DNA of 64,000 bases from Paludibacteraceae bacterium (GTDB lineage Bacteria; Bacteroidota; Bacteroidia; Bacteroidales; Paludibacteraceae). The stretch covers positions 1 through 64,000 of the forward strand of contig JAKSKX010000012.1 in assembly GCA_024401535.1 (NCBI GenBank). The letters are read 5' to 3'. The position numbers and the translations under genes are program-made. Below the pieces are notes generated by a model. That model did no database searches. It saw nothing but the letters and a program-made list of their open reading frames with translations, and was not told the origin of the DNA. Of this stretch, positions 15,835 through 23,885 are shown piece after piece (the first letter of the stretch is position 1; the number at the start of each line of letters is the position of its first letter).

Positions 15835-16626
15835 ATGGGTAAGAAAATAAATTTGACAGAAATGCATTCTATTATGCTAGATATGATGAGTGCAATTCAT
15901 GATTTCTGTGTAAATAACGATATAAAGTATTCATTGGGGGGAGGTTCTCTTTTGGGCGCTGTTAGGCATAAAGGGTTTATTCCTTGGGATGATGATATGG
16001 ATATTATGATGCCAAGAGACGATTATGAGAAATTCATTAGGTGTTTTAATGGCAAAAATCCATATTATGAATGTATCCAGTTTGTTGATAATGAGAATGT
16101 ATGTTATTGCGACACTTTTGCCAAAGTGCATGACGTAAGAACATTGTGTAACGAAAAAAGAGGGAATAGGTTCAAGTATGGCATTAATATAGACATATTC
16201 CCTATTGACGGGTTCCCTCGTGGAGAAATGAAAACTCGTATCTTTTTGAAGATATGTCACATTTTTAGACGTTTACTTTTAGTTAATTATGAATGTGGTC
16301 ATGCAAAAACGTTTAACGATTATTTATTCCGTTTTTTGTCAATGTTGTTTCCTCAGAAATATATATATCATCTTGCAACTAATATATTGATAACATTTGA
16401 TTATAAAAAATCGGAATATGCAGGTGCGTTAACAGGAAGGTATGGTATAAAAGAGAGATACAAAAAAGAAATTTTTGACAAATATATTTCTCTTGATTTT
16501 GAATCGAAAAATTTTATGTGTATAAAAGATTATGATGCGTATTTAACCCAGCATTATGGTGATTATATGGTAATCCCACCAATAGAGAAACAAGTTACCC
16601 ATTCTTCAAATCCTGAATGGGTATAA
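15835..16626 (+). CDS. LicD family phosphotransferase
   Basis: A 263-residue LicD-family protein. The family transfers phosphocholine from CDP-choline, or phospho-polyols in its fukutin/FKRP relatives, onto glycans. The signature GGGSLLGAVRHKGFIPWDDD begins at about residue 35, with the metal-binding Asp cluster at 52-56 (DDDMD). No choline kinase or choline cytidylyltransferase is encoded nearby, but an IspD/TarI-like enzyme is, so the donor is more likely a CDP-polyol than CDP-choline (inference). I use the ATG at 15835, one base after the SDR stop, instead of the TTG 12 bases upstream. Confidence 0.88.
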   Translation: MGKKINLTEMHSIMLDMMSAIHDFCVNNDIKYSLGGGSLLGAVRHKGFIPWDDDMDIMMPRDDYEKFIRCFNGKNPYYECIQFVDNENVCYCDTFAKVHDVRTLCNEKRGNRFKYGINIDIFPIDGFPRGEMKTRIFLKICHIFRRLLLVNYECGHAKTFNDYLFRFLSMLFPQKYIYHLATNILITFDYKKSEYAGALTGRYGIKERYKKEIFDKYISLDFESKNFMCIKDYDAYLTQHYGDYMVIPPIEKQVTHSSNPEWV

Positions 16627-16669
16627 ATAACATATTTATAAGTCTTTTTTTCATGTAATCGTCTTTTTA

Positions 16670-17839
16670 ATGTTCAATTTTGATTTCGATTATGACATAA
16701 TAAATATATTGCTCTTGTGGGTAATGTATTATGTTGGCAAAAGAGTCTCTTATAGTAATTCATATTGGAAATATGCAATATGGGTGGTAATAGCATTCAC
16801 CTTTGTCGAAGGAGCTCGTTATGGAAGGGGGGTTGACTATATGCATTATATTGATGTGTATAAACACGATTTAGAAAAGTCGCAAGTGTTATTTTCTTGG
16901 TACAATAATGTTTTAAAAACTTTCGGGGTGCCTCCTGAATATGCATTTGGGTTTTATGCCTTACCTTTCATTACTTGTGGTTTGTTTTTATTGAAGGAAA
17001 TGAAAATGTATGCTCGTTTTATGTTTCCTTTCTTCTTGTTGTGTTTTATTGGTTTCCATGAAGCGTTTATAAGACAGGCATTTTCATTTTCATTCTATTT
17101 CCTATATATTACACAATTATACAATATAATTAGAAGTAATGGTGTTGTAAACCCAATAGAATATTTTTTTTTATTATTAGTTGCAGTTGCATCTGTTTCT
17201 ATACATTCAATAGCAGTTGTAGCTATCATAGCAACAACTATAATAATGTTGTTTGTTAGAAGACCTATTCATTGGATATTTACAATTCCTTTGCTTTTAT
17301 TTGGGAAATTTTATTTGGCAACACATTTTGATTGGTCTTACATTAATAATTTGTTAATTTTTTTGTCTAATGATGATAAGTTAGCAGATTATGCAGGAAA
17401 CGCTGATAGGTGGTTTTCTGATGATGCTATGAGAGAGGCATATACACGAAATGTTTTGATTGAGGCATTGGAGACATGGGGAGCTGTAGCTTTGTTATAC
17501 CTTGGTTACAAAGTTTGTGTTTATCTGCAAAATAATGATGACTTACTAATTAATAAAAAGAATACGGTAAATATTAATGTCGCTCTTTTTAATGTTTCTG
17601 TTGTAGGAATGTTGGTTTTACAGACATTTTATAATTTGGAAATTATTAGAAGAGTTGCGTATAATTGGTATTTACTATGGTTTGTACCTTTTTCCTTAGT
17701 AATATTTTATCGAAAAAACAAGGATGTGTTGTTTAAGTTAGATAAAATATTAGCTATAGGTTTCTTTTATTGGATTTGGGAATACATTCGATTTTTGTTT
17801 GTCTTTACAAAAGAGCGAATGTTTATATGGGATATGTAA
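16670..17839 (+). CDS. EpsG family polysaccharide polymerase (Wzy-like)
   Basis: A 389-residue integral membrane protein with about ten hydrophobic segments, of the EpsG family that contains candidate O-antigen and exopolysaccharide polymerases. The family pattern is seen in EGARYGRGVDYMHY near residues 45-58 and FHEAFIRQAFSFSF near 124-137. As the only polymerase-like gene in the locus, it should link repeat units on the periplasmic face, after the flippase at 10327. It is strongly A+T-rich, like its neighbours. Gaps are 43 bases before and 23 bases after. Confidence 0.82.
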   Translation: MFNFDFDYDIINILLLWVMYYVGKRVSYSNSYWKYAIWVVIAFTFVEGARYGRGVDYMHYIDVYKHDLEKSQVLFSWYNNVLKTFGVPPEYAFGFYALPFITCGLFLLKEMKMYARFMFPFFLLCFIGFHEAFIRQAFSFSFYFLYITQLYNIIRSNGVVNPIEYFFLLLVAVASVSIHSIAVVAIIATTIIMLFVRRPIHWIFTIPLLLFGKFYLATHFDWSYINNLLIFLSNDDKLADYAGNADRWFSDDAMREAYTRNVLIEALETWGAVALLYLGYKVCVYLQNNDDLLINKKNTVNINVALFNVSVVGMLVLQTFYNLEIIRRVAYNWYLLWFVPFSLVIFYRKNKDVLFKLDKILAIGFFYWIWEYIRFLFVFTKERMFIWDM

Positions 17840-17862
17840 TAGGTGTTAAGTAAAAGTTTCGT

Positions 17863-18588
17863 ATGAGTATTAGAATCATAATAGAAAAACTTAAGTATAG
17901 ATACATACGTAGAAATAGTACACGTTATGTCGCATACCTTCGCCAAAAAGGAGTAAGGATTGGTGAGGGGACTAAATTTAGATCTCCGGAAACCGTTGAG
18001 ATAGATATTTCTCGTCCTGAACTTCTTGAAATAGGAGAGAAATGTTTCATCCATAAAGGAAATGTAATCATGACACATGACTGGTGCGGATGGTGTTTTA
18101 TTAACACACATAAAGAATTTTATCCCTCTCATGCCAAAGTGAAGATAGGCAATAATGTCTGGTTTGGCGAGAATGTATGCGTTTGTAAAGGCGTGACGAT
18201 TGGCGATAATTGCATCATAGGCATTGGCTCTGTTGTAACGAAGTCGATACCTGCCAATAGCATTGCTGCAGGAGTGCCTGCTAGGGTGATCTGTTCGTAT
18301 GGAGAATACGTAGAAAAACGCTCGAAGCAATATGTTCAGGAGGTAATTGAGTATGCACAAGCAATTATCGATTCTGGCAGAGAGCCTACCATCGCAGATT
18401 TCACAGATGACTATCCATGCTTTGTTGATGGTAGTAATTATACAGAATATCCATATCCTTATATGAATGTTTTCAAGACTGAGGAGAATTTTAAGCAATG
18501 GTGTAAGAATCATAAGAAGTTATTTAATGGTTTTAATGAATTCATTGCTCATGTAAAAAACGAAATAAGCAGAAAAGAACACGTTTAA
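17863..18588 (+). CDS. Left-handed beta-helix (hexapeptide) acyltransferase
   Basis: A 241-residue member of the hexapeptide-repeat acyltransferase superfamily, probably an O- or N-acetyltransferase acting on a sugar of the repeat unit or its precursor. Repeats run from about residue 30 (IGEGTKFRSPETVEI) to IIGIGSVVTKSIPANSIAAGVPARVI near residues 120-146. A C-terminal extension of about 95 residues, rich in aromatic and charged residues, is unusual for the small acetyltransferases. The acceptor is not predictable. The gene is 23 bases after the polymerase gene and is followed by a 105-base gap. Confidence 0.85.
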   Translation: MSIRIIIEKLKYRYIRRNSTRYVAYLRQKGVRIGEGTKFRSPETVEIDISRPELLEIGEKCFIHKGNVIMTHDWCGWCFINTHKEFYPSHAKVKIGNNVWFGENVCVCKGVTIGDNCIIGIGSVVTKSIPANSIAAGVPARVICSYGEYVEKRSKQYVQEVIEYAQAIIDSGREPTIADFTDDYPCFVDGSNYTEYPYPYMNVFKTEENFKQWCKNHKKLFNGFNEFIAHVKNEISRKEHV

Positions 18589-18693
18589 AGATGTTGTATA
18601 GCTATGGGGCAATACTTGTTTGTCTTTATTTTGCCGGTGATAAGATTTGGTATGAATGCGTTTTTAGAAAGAACAACTTGAAAAACTGATTAA

Positions 18694-19743
18694 ATGCAAC
18701 CTAAAGTTTCAATAATTGTTCCGTGCTATGGGGTTGAGAAATATCTTGACCGATGCATGGAAAGTTTGGTCAATCAAACACTAAAGGATATAGAAATCAT
18801 TTTGGTTGATGACAAGTCTCCTGATCGAGTGCCTGAGATGTGTGATGAATGGGCGAAGAAGGATGAACGTATTAGGGTTATTCACAAAGAAAAGAATGAA
18901 GGGCTTGGATTCGCCCGTAATACAGGTCTTGAAGTATCTACTGGAGAGTATGTAGCGTTTGTTGATAGTGATGATTATGTAGATGTAAAAATGTATGAAA
19001 AGCTATATTCAGAGTCAAGAGACGCAGATGTTGTATATGGAGGTTTTTTTACGGAGAACAGACCAAATGTTTGGATTGAAAGTAAAGAAACACAAGAGAA
19101 AATGTCATTGTCAGAAGATGGTGTCTATTCATTTTTGCTTGATATGATAGCATCTGCCTCTGGTGTGAGACAAGAGAGAAAATACCAGATGTCGGTTTGG
19201 CATGGCATATATAACAAATCAGTGATTGACAAATATAACATTCGATTCCCTTCAGAGCGAGAAGTTGCGTCAGAAGATTTGCCGTTTCAGGTTGACTTTC
19301 TTTTTAGGTCATCTAAGATTGTTTACATAACAGGTTCGTATTATTATTATTGTTTGAATGGCACATCTCTTACCTCCACATATAATCCGAATAAGTACGA
19401 GAGATTTAAGCGTTTGCGAGAGGTTCTTGTAAAAAAAAGAAGTGAAGATATAGAATTTGTATGCCGTTGTAATAGATTTTTTATAGGTTATACGCGCAAA
19501 CATCTTTTAAATTTGATACATAATAAGAGGACAGATGAAAAAGAGATTATTTCTCATATTGTGAACGATAATATTTGGCATAAATTGGAGGAGGAGTATC
19601 CAACTAAAAATTTAAGCGGTTATCACAAGATTGTTTATTCTTTAATAGTAAAAAATAAACCTTTTATATTGCTTTGTTTTTTGAAATTTGTTGCTTTTGT
19701 GTCAGCAAGGAAAAATTTTAGAAAGAATTCTGGGAATGATTAA
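18694..19743 (+). CDS. Family 2 glycosyltransferase
   Basis: A 349-residue GT-A fold glycosyltransferase of family GT2 that adds a sugar to the lipid-linked repeat unit in the cytoplasm. The N-terminus VSIIVPCYGVEKYLDRC and LVDDKSPD give the nucleotide-binding motif; AFVDSDDYVD (about residues 88-97) is the metal-binding DxD-type motif; a later acidic ASEDLPF motif (about 193) fits the catalytic base region. The C-terminal 60 residues are basic and hydrophobic and could bind the membrane. Donor and acceptor are unknown. The next gene starts 3 bases after the stop. Confidence 0.9.
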   Translation: MQPKVSIIVPCYGVEKYLDRCMESLVNQTLKDIEIILVDDKSPDRVPEMCDEWAKKDERIRVIHKEKNEGLGFARNTGLEVSTGEYVAFVDSDDYVDVKMYEKLYSESRDADVVYGGFFTENRPNVWIESKETQEKMSLSEDGVYSFLLDMIASASGVRQERKYQMSVWHGIYNKSVIDKYNIRFPSEREVASEDLPFQVDFLFRSSKIVYITGSYYYYCLNGTSLTSTYNPNKYERFKRLREVLVKKRSEDIEFVCRCNRFFIGYTRKHLLNLIHNKRTDEKEIISHIVNDNIWHKLEEEYPTKNLSGYHKIVYSLIVKNKPFILLCFLKFVAFVSARKNFRKNSGND

Positions 19744-19746
19744 GTT

Positions 19747-20361
19747 ATGAATATATATTCAAAAATAGTGCGTTTGCATGATGCTCTCGATTACTTGTAT
19801 GATTCTATATTGGCCTTTTTTTATAAAAGGTCAATGGGATCTTGCGGTAAAAATGTTTTGTTGAAGCCATCAACATCTGTATTCAAGGGGTTGGAGAATT
19901 TTTATATTTCAGAAGATGTTCGAATTGCTCGTTACGCTGTAATTTATAGTACTAGGGCAAGAGTGATTATCGGTAGTAAAGTCGGAATAGCTCCATATTT
20001 GAAAATAATCACCGGTAATCACAGGGTTGATAAAGTGGGTCATTATATGTTTGACGGTGATAATGACAAGAGACCAGAAGATGATGAAGATGTAATTATA
20101 GAAGGAGACAGCTGGTTTGGTGTGAACGTGACTATTTTGTCTGGAGTTACTATTGGACGAGGTTCATGCATTGCAGCAGGTGCTGTGGTTAATAAATCAA
20201 TGCCACCATATAGTATTATTGGTGGCGTTCCTGCAAAAGTTTTGAAATTCAGATTCTCTATTGATGAAATTATTGAGCATGAAAAGACTCTTTACCCGGA
20301 AAATAAGAGATATGCTCGAGAGCAGTTGGAGGAGTTATTCATCAAGTATAAAAAGCAATAA
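19747..20361 (+). CDS. Hexapeptide-repeat acetyltransferase (maltose/galactoside O-acetyltransferase-like)
   Basis: A 204-residue left-handed beta-helix acyltransferase resembling CapG/maltose O-acetyltransferase types. The repeat region includes IIGSKVGIAPYLKIITGNHRVD (with the likely catalytic His of GNH) and WFGVNVTILSGVTIGRGSCIAAGAVV, and ends with the diagnostic IIGGVPAKVLKFR. It probably acetylates a repeat-unit sugar using acetyl-CoA. It is the second hexapeptide enzyme of the locus besides the split acyltransferase-3 gene, suggesting a multiply acetylated polymer. It starts 3 bases after the preceding GT2 gene. Confidence 0.87.
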   Translation: MNIYSKIVRLHDALDYLYDSILAFFYKRSMGSCGKNVLLKPSTSVFKGLENFYISEDVRIARYAVIYSTRARVIIGSKVGIAPYLKIITGNHRVDKVGHYMFDGDNDKRPEDDEDVIIEGDSWFGVNVTILSGVTIGRGSCIAAGAVVNKSMPPYSIIGGVPAKVLKFRFSIDEIIEHEKTLYPENKRYAREQLEELFIKYKKQ

Positions 20362-20374
20362 TGTTATTGCATAA

Positions 20375-21442
20375 ATGAAAAAAGTATTGATAGTTGCAAC
20401 ATCTCGAAAGACAAGAGGTGGTGTTACAAGTGTAGTGAAAGCGCACGAGCAAGGTCAGCAGTGGAAGGACTATGGTTGCGTGTGGGTAGAAACGCACATA
20501 GATGGAAACTTTCTAGTGAAACTATGGTTGTTAATCAAAGGGTTCTGTCTCTTTTTATTTAAACTTCCATCTTGTGATTTGGTGCATATTCATACAAGCG
20601 AGCCTCCTTCCGCATTAAGAAAACGAATCTTCTTTATGCCTGTTGCAAGACTATTTAGAAAGAAAGTTATTGTTCATTTCCATTCGTTCTCTCCAGAAAC
20701 AACAATCAGAAGCAAGTACAGAAGTCTGTACAAGTATCTTTTTGAGAAGTCAGATATGGTAGTCGTTCTTAGTGAATATTGGAAGAATGAGGTCAGCCGG
20801 GAATTCCCACATGCAAATGTTAAAGTGTTGTACAATCCATGTTTGGCAGAAGTGTCAGGAATGGCTGTTGGTTATGCCAATTATAACGGTCCTTTGCCAG
20901 AGAAACTATCTATTCTCTATGCAGGTACTGTAAATCAAAGAAAGGGATATGCCGATATGATAAAGGCATTTGCCAAAGTGGCAGCAGATTACCCCAAATG
21001 GCAAATTGTCTTTGCAGGAAATGGAGAAATAGAACACGGCCAATTGTTAGCGAAACAGCTAGGTATCGAAAAACAAACTGTATGGTTGGGATGGGTTTCA
21101 GGAGTAGAAAAAGACAAAGCTTTTAGAGATTCTATGATTTTTTGTCTTCCGTCCTATGCAGAGGGTTTCCCTATGTCTGTCCTTGACGCATGGAGTTATG
21201 GTCTGCCTGTGATTACAACTCCAGTGGGAGGGATTCCGGACGTTGCCGTTGATGGAGAAAACATGCTTCTTTTTAATCCAGGCGATGTGGATTCTCTTGC
21301 AGGTTGTATGAAACAAATGATGGACGACGAGATGCTGAGAAAAAAAATCAGTAATGCCTCGGTCGAATTTTCGAAAACAACATTCAATATTGATACAATA
21401 AACCGTCAATTGGGGGATTTGTATAAAATGGTGATAAACTAA
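20375..21442 (+). CDS. Family 4 glycosyltransferase
   Basis: A 355-residue GT-B fold glycosyltransferase of family GT4 (glycosyl transferases group 1). The N-terminal domain has RKTRGGVTSVV (glycine-rich loop after the first strand) and the C-terminal domain contains ILYAGTVNQRKGY, followed by the conserved donor-site region PSYAEGFPMSVLDAWSYGLPV (the E-x7-E type motif, about residues 257-277). It retains configuration at the donor sugar. The acceptor is the growing lipid-linked repeat unit. Codon use is nearer to the chromosome than in the upstream A+T-rich genes. Confidence 0.9.
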   Translation: MKKVLIVATSRKTRGGVTSVVKAHEQGQQWKDYGCVWVETHIDGNFLVKLWLLIKGFCLFLFKLPSCDLVHIHTSEPPSALRKRIFFMPVARLFRKKVIVHFHSFSPETTIRSKYRSLYKYLFEKSDMVVVLSEYWKNEVSREFPHANVKVLYNPCLAEVSGMAVGYANYNGPLPEKLSILYAGTVNQRKGYADMIKAFAKVAADYPKWQIVFAGNGEIEHGQLLAKQLGIEKQTVWLGWVSGVEKDKAFRDSMIFCLPSYAEGFPMSVLDAWSYGLPVITTPVGGIPDVAVDGENMLLFNPGDVDSLAGCMKQMMDDEMLRKKISNASVEFSKTTFNIDTINRQLGDLYKMVIN

Positions 21443-21466
21443 TTTGTAATATATATCGATCAAACA

Positions 21467-22171
21467 ATGGTTAGATTAAAAGACATAAAAATCACTGATG
21501 ATCTGACAACATTGCCAGAAGGAAAACTTTTGATAAACACTATTAACGCACACTCTTATAATGTCGCTCAAAAGGACAAACTTTTTGCAGAAGCATTAGA
21601 GAACGGTGATGTTCTGATTCCGGATGGAGCAGGAGTTGTGTTGGCGTGCAAATGGTTGAATGCAAAGTACAAGCCTTCTCAAAGAGTGGCAGGGTGGGAT
21701 TTGTTTGCCTATGAAATGGACAAACTAAACAAAAAAGGAGGCAAATGCTTTTTTATGGGCAGTAGTGAGAATGTACTTGCTCGAATAAGAGAGAATGCCA
21801 AAACATTTTATCCCAATATAGAGGTGGAAACATATTCCCCTCCGTATAAGCCAGAATTTTCGGAAGATGACAATGTCGCGATAATAACTGCAATAAACAA
21901 TGCAAATCCAGATTTGCTGTGGATAGGAATGACTGCTCCCAAACAAGAGAAATGGGCATATTCCCATTGGAAAGAATTGGACATTCATTGCCATTGTGGT
22001 ACTATTGGTGCTGTGTTTGATTTCTTTGCAGGTACCCTAAAGCGTGCCCCTGTTGCCTGGCAAGACAATTCTATGGAGTGGTTCTATCGTCTAATAAAGG
22101 AACCTCGTAGAATGTGGAGGAGATATATTATAGGTAATGTGAAGTTCTTGTTCAATATTTGTAAAGAATAG
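21467..22171 (+). CDS. WecG/TagA/CpsF family glycosyltransferase (GT26)
   Basis: A 234-residue family GT26 enzyme, related to WecG (UDP-ManNAcA transferase) and TarA/TagA (UDP-ManNAc transferase). Recognised by NTINAHSYNVA near residue 26, the IPDGAGVVLA motif with the conserved Asp (about 47-56), and GMTAPKQEKW with GAVFDFFAG near 150-186. Members usually carry out an early transfer to the lipid-linked first sugar. TagA's role in teichoic acid linkage units makes its presence beside TagB- and TarI-like genes notable, but that pairing is only suggestive. It is the last glycosyltransferase before the GDP-fucose genes. Confidence 0.9.
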   Translation: MVRLKDIKITDDLTTLPEGKLLINTINAHSYNVAQKDKLFAEALENGDVLIPDGAGVVLACKWLNAKYKPSQRVAGWDLFAYEMDKLNKKGGKCFFMGSSENVLARIRENAKTFYPNIEVETYSPPYKPEFSEDDNVAIITAINNANPDLLWIGMTAPKQEKWAYSHWKELDIHCHCGTIGAVFDFFAGTLKRAPVAWQDNSMEWFYRLIKEPRRMWRRYIIGNVKFLFNICKE

Positions 22172-22308
22172 ATTATAATTCATAATTAATATAAATCATT
22201 TAATTCGGTTTACAATTGGGAATATTTACATCATATTAAATAATATATTGCATTGTTATCTTCGTGAAACAATAGAAATAAACAACAGTAGGAAAATAAT
22301 AAATACAA

Positions 22309-23400
22309 ATGAAAAATATAGCATTGATTACTGGCGTAACAGGTCAGGACGGCTCATACTTGAGCGAATTTTTATTGGAGAAAGGTTATGAAGTTCATGG
22401 TATCATCCGTCGTTCTTCGGTGGATTATCGTGAGCGTATCTCTCATCTTGAGGGTAAGCCTGGATTCCATCTTCATTTCGGAGATCTTGGCGATTCAATG
22501 TCTCTTGTAAAGGTTGTTGGTCAGGTAAAGCCAACAGAGATCTATAACCTTGCTGCACAGAGCCATGTTCAGGTTTCATTCGACTCTCCGGAGTTTACTG
22601 CAGATGTCGATGCAACAGGAGTTCTTCGTGTTCTAGAGGCTGTCCGTGCGTGCGGTCTTGAGAAGACTTGCCGTATCTATCAGGCTTCTACTTCAGAGTT
22701 GTATGGTAAGGTGGAGGAGGTTCCTCAGAACGAGAACACACCTTTCCATCCATATTCTCCGTATGCTGTGGCAAAGCTTTACGGCTTCTGGATTGTAAAG
22801 GAGTATCGTGAGGCTTACAACATGTACTGCTGTTCCGGAATCTTGTTCAACCACGAGTCTGAGCGCAGAGGAGAGACTTTCGTAACTCGCAAGATTACTC
22901 TTGCCGCAGCTCGTATCGCTCAAGGCAAGCAGGAGAAATTGTTCTTGGGTAACCTTGATTCCCTTCGTGACTGGGGATATGCAAAGGACTATGTTGAGTG
23001 TATGTGGTTGATTCTTCAGCAGGAGAAACCGGAGGATTTCGTTATCGCAACAGGAGTTCAGCATTCTGTTCGCGAGTTCACATCTCTTGCATTCAAATAT
23101 GCAGGCATCGAACTAGAGTTCAAGGGAGAGGGTATGAACGAGAAGGGTTATGACAAGGCTACAGGCAAGTGCTTGGTAGAGGTGTCTCCTGATTTCTACC
23201 GCCCAACAGACGTGGTTAACCTATGGGGAGACCCAACAAAGGCAAAGGCAATGCTTGGATGGAATCCTTCAAAGACTTCCTTCGAGGAGTTGGTAAAGAT
23301 AATGGTGGAAAGCGATATGGCCAAGGTTGCTGTGGAGCGAGAGAGTGAGCGTGTGCGCACAAATCTTGCCGCATATCTAGAGAAGGGTATTGTGAAATAA
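22309..23400 (+). CDS. gmd: GDP-mannose 4,6-dehydratase
   Basis: Gmd converts GDP-D-mannose to GDP-4-keto-6-deoxy-D-mannose, the first step towards GDP-L-fucose. The 363-residue length matches the family. It shows [10 protein letters not shown] (residues 9-18), the [14 protein letters not shown] stretch, a STSELYG motif and the catalytic YAVAK (near residues 150-154), plus [19 protein letters not shown]. Base composition and codon use return to the chromosomal style here. A weak -7-like element (TATCTTCG, 22257-22264) in the 137-base gap might give it its own promoter. Its partner fcl is separated from it by the GxxExxY unit. Confidence 0.96.
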   Translation: MKNIALITGVTGQDGSYLSEFLLEKGYEVHGIIRRSSVDYRERISHLEGKPGFHLHFGDLGDSMSLVKVVGQVKPTEIYNLAAQSHVQVSFDSPEFTADVDATGVLRVLEAVRACGLEKTCRIYQASTSELYGKVEEVPQNENTPFHPYSPYAVAKLYGFWIVKEYREAYNMYCCSGILFNHESERRGETFVTRKITLAAARIAQGKQEKLFLGNLDSLRDWGYAKDYVECMWLILQQEKPEDFVIATGVQHSVREFTSLAFKYAGIELEFKGEGMNEKGYDKATGKCLVEVSPDFYRPTDVVNLWGDPTKAKAMLGWNPSKTSFEELVKIMVESDMAKVAVERESERVRTNLAAYLEKGIVK

Positions 23401-23417
23401 AAAGTTAGTAGATTTCG

Positions 23418-23866
23418 CATACGGATTATACGAATTTTTGTGATTCCCAACATATGGCCAAATTATATACTGATGACGAACTATCGTTTTTGATTAGGGG
23501 TGCAATTTTTGAAGTACATAACAATTTGGGACCAGGATTGCTTGAAGAAGTGTACGAGGAAGCACTTGTGTATGAATTAAAGCAAAAAGGATTGGACGTG
23601 AAGACTCAAATATCCGTTCCTGTATTTTACAAAGGAGTTAGATTGTCCAAGAATTACAGATTGGATGTGTTAGTAAACGAGCAAATAATTGTAGAACTAA
23701 AGTCAGTTGTGGAATTGAACAAGATACATTATAAACAGTTGTTAAGTTATTTAAGATTGGCAAACCTTAGAGTTGGATTACTAGTAAATTTTAACTGTGA
23801 GACAATAGACAGGAATAATTTCGAACGTGTTTATAATAGGCGAGCATAATCCGTACAATCCGTATG
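23418..23866. repeat. Unit bounded by inverted 15-base repeats around a GxxExxY gene
   Basis: CATACGGATTATACG (23418-23432) and CGTACAATCCGTATG (23852-23866) are inverted repeats matching at 14 of 15 positions. They bracket the GxxExxY gene at 23454-23849; the right copy begins 3 bases after its stop codon. Together they make a 449-base unit between gmd and fcl. The right arm extends into a 25-base stretch shared with position 10245. No target-site duplication is obvious to the eye. Confidence 0.75.
23454..23849 (+). CDS. GxxExxY family protein (PD-(D/E)XK-like)
   Basis: A 131-residue member of the GxxExxY family, a small protein of unknown function built on a PD-(D/E)XK nuclease-like fold. 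The name-giving motif is GLLEEVY (about residues 28-34), preceded by AIFEVHNNLGPG. The possible nuclease core is LDVLVN with IIVELKSV (about 64-80), keeping Asp, Glu and Lys. The gene lies between gmd and fcl, a pair normally adjacent, and is flanked by inverted 15-base repeats. Members are scattered and often multicopy in many genomes, which together with the repeats suggests a mobile or domesticated element rather than a polysaccharide enzyme. Confidence 0.9.
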   Translation: MAKLYTDDELSFLIRGAIFEVHNNLGPGLLEEVYEEALVYELKQKGLDVKTQISVPVFYKGVRLSKNYRLDVLVNEQIIVELKSVVELNKIHYKQLLSYLRLANLRVGLLVNFNCETIDRNNFERVYNRRA

Positions 23867-23885
23867 AGCAATAATATATATTCTA

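Noticed and set aside
17767..18513. A 248-codon minus-strand ORF opposite the polymerase end and the hexapeptide acyltransferase gene
   Set aside because: Covers a well-supported plus-strand enzyme with intact repeats; the antisense translation shows no family features.
18591..18689. A 32-codon ORF (ATG 18591, TGA 18687-18689) filling the gap between the acyltransferase and GT2 genes
   Set aside because: It has no recognisable motif, its length is expected by chance, and it may be a remnant of a lost gene. Not enough support to call it a gene.
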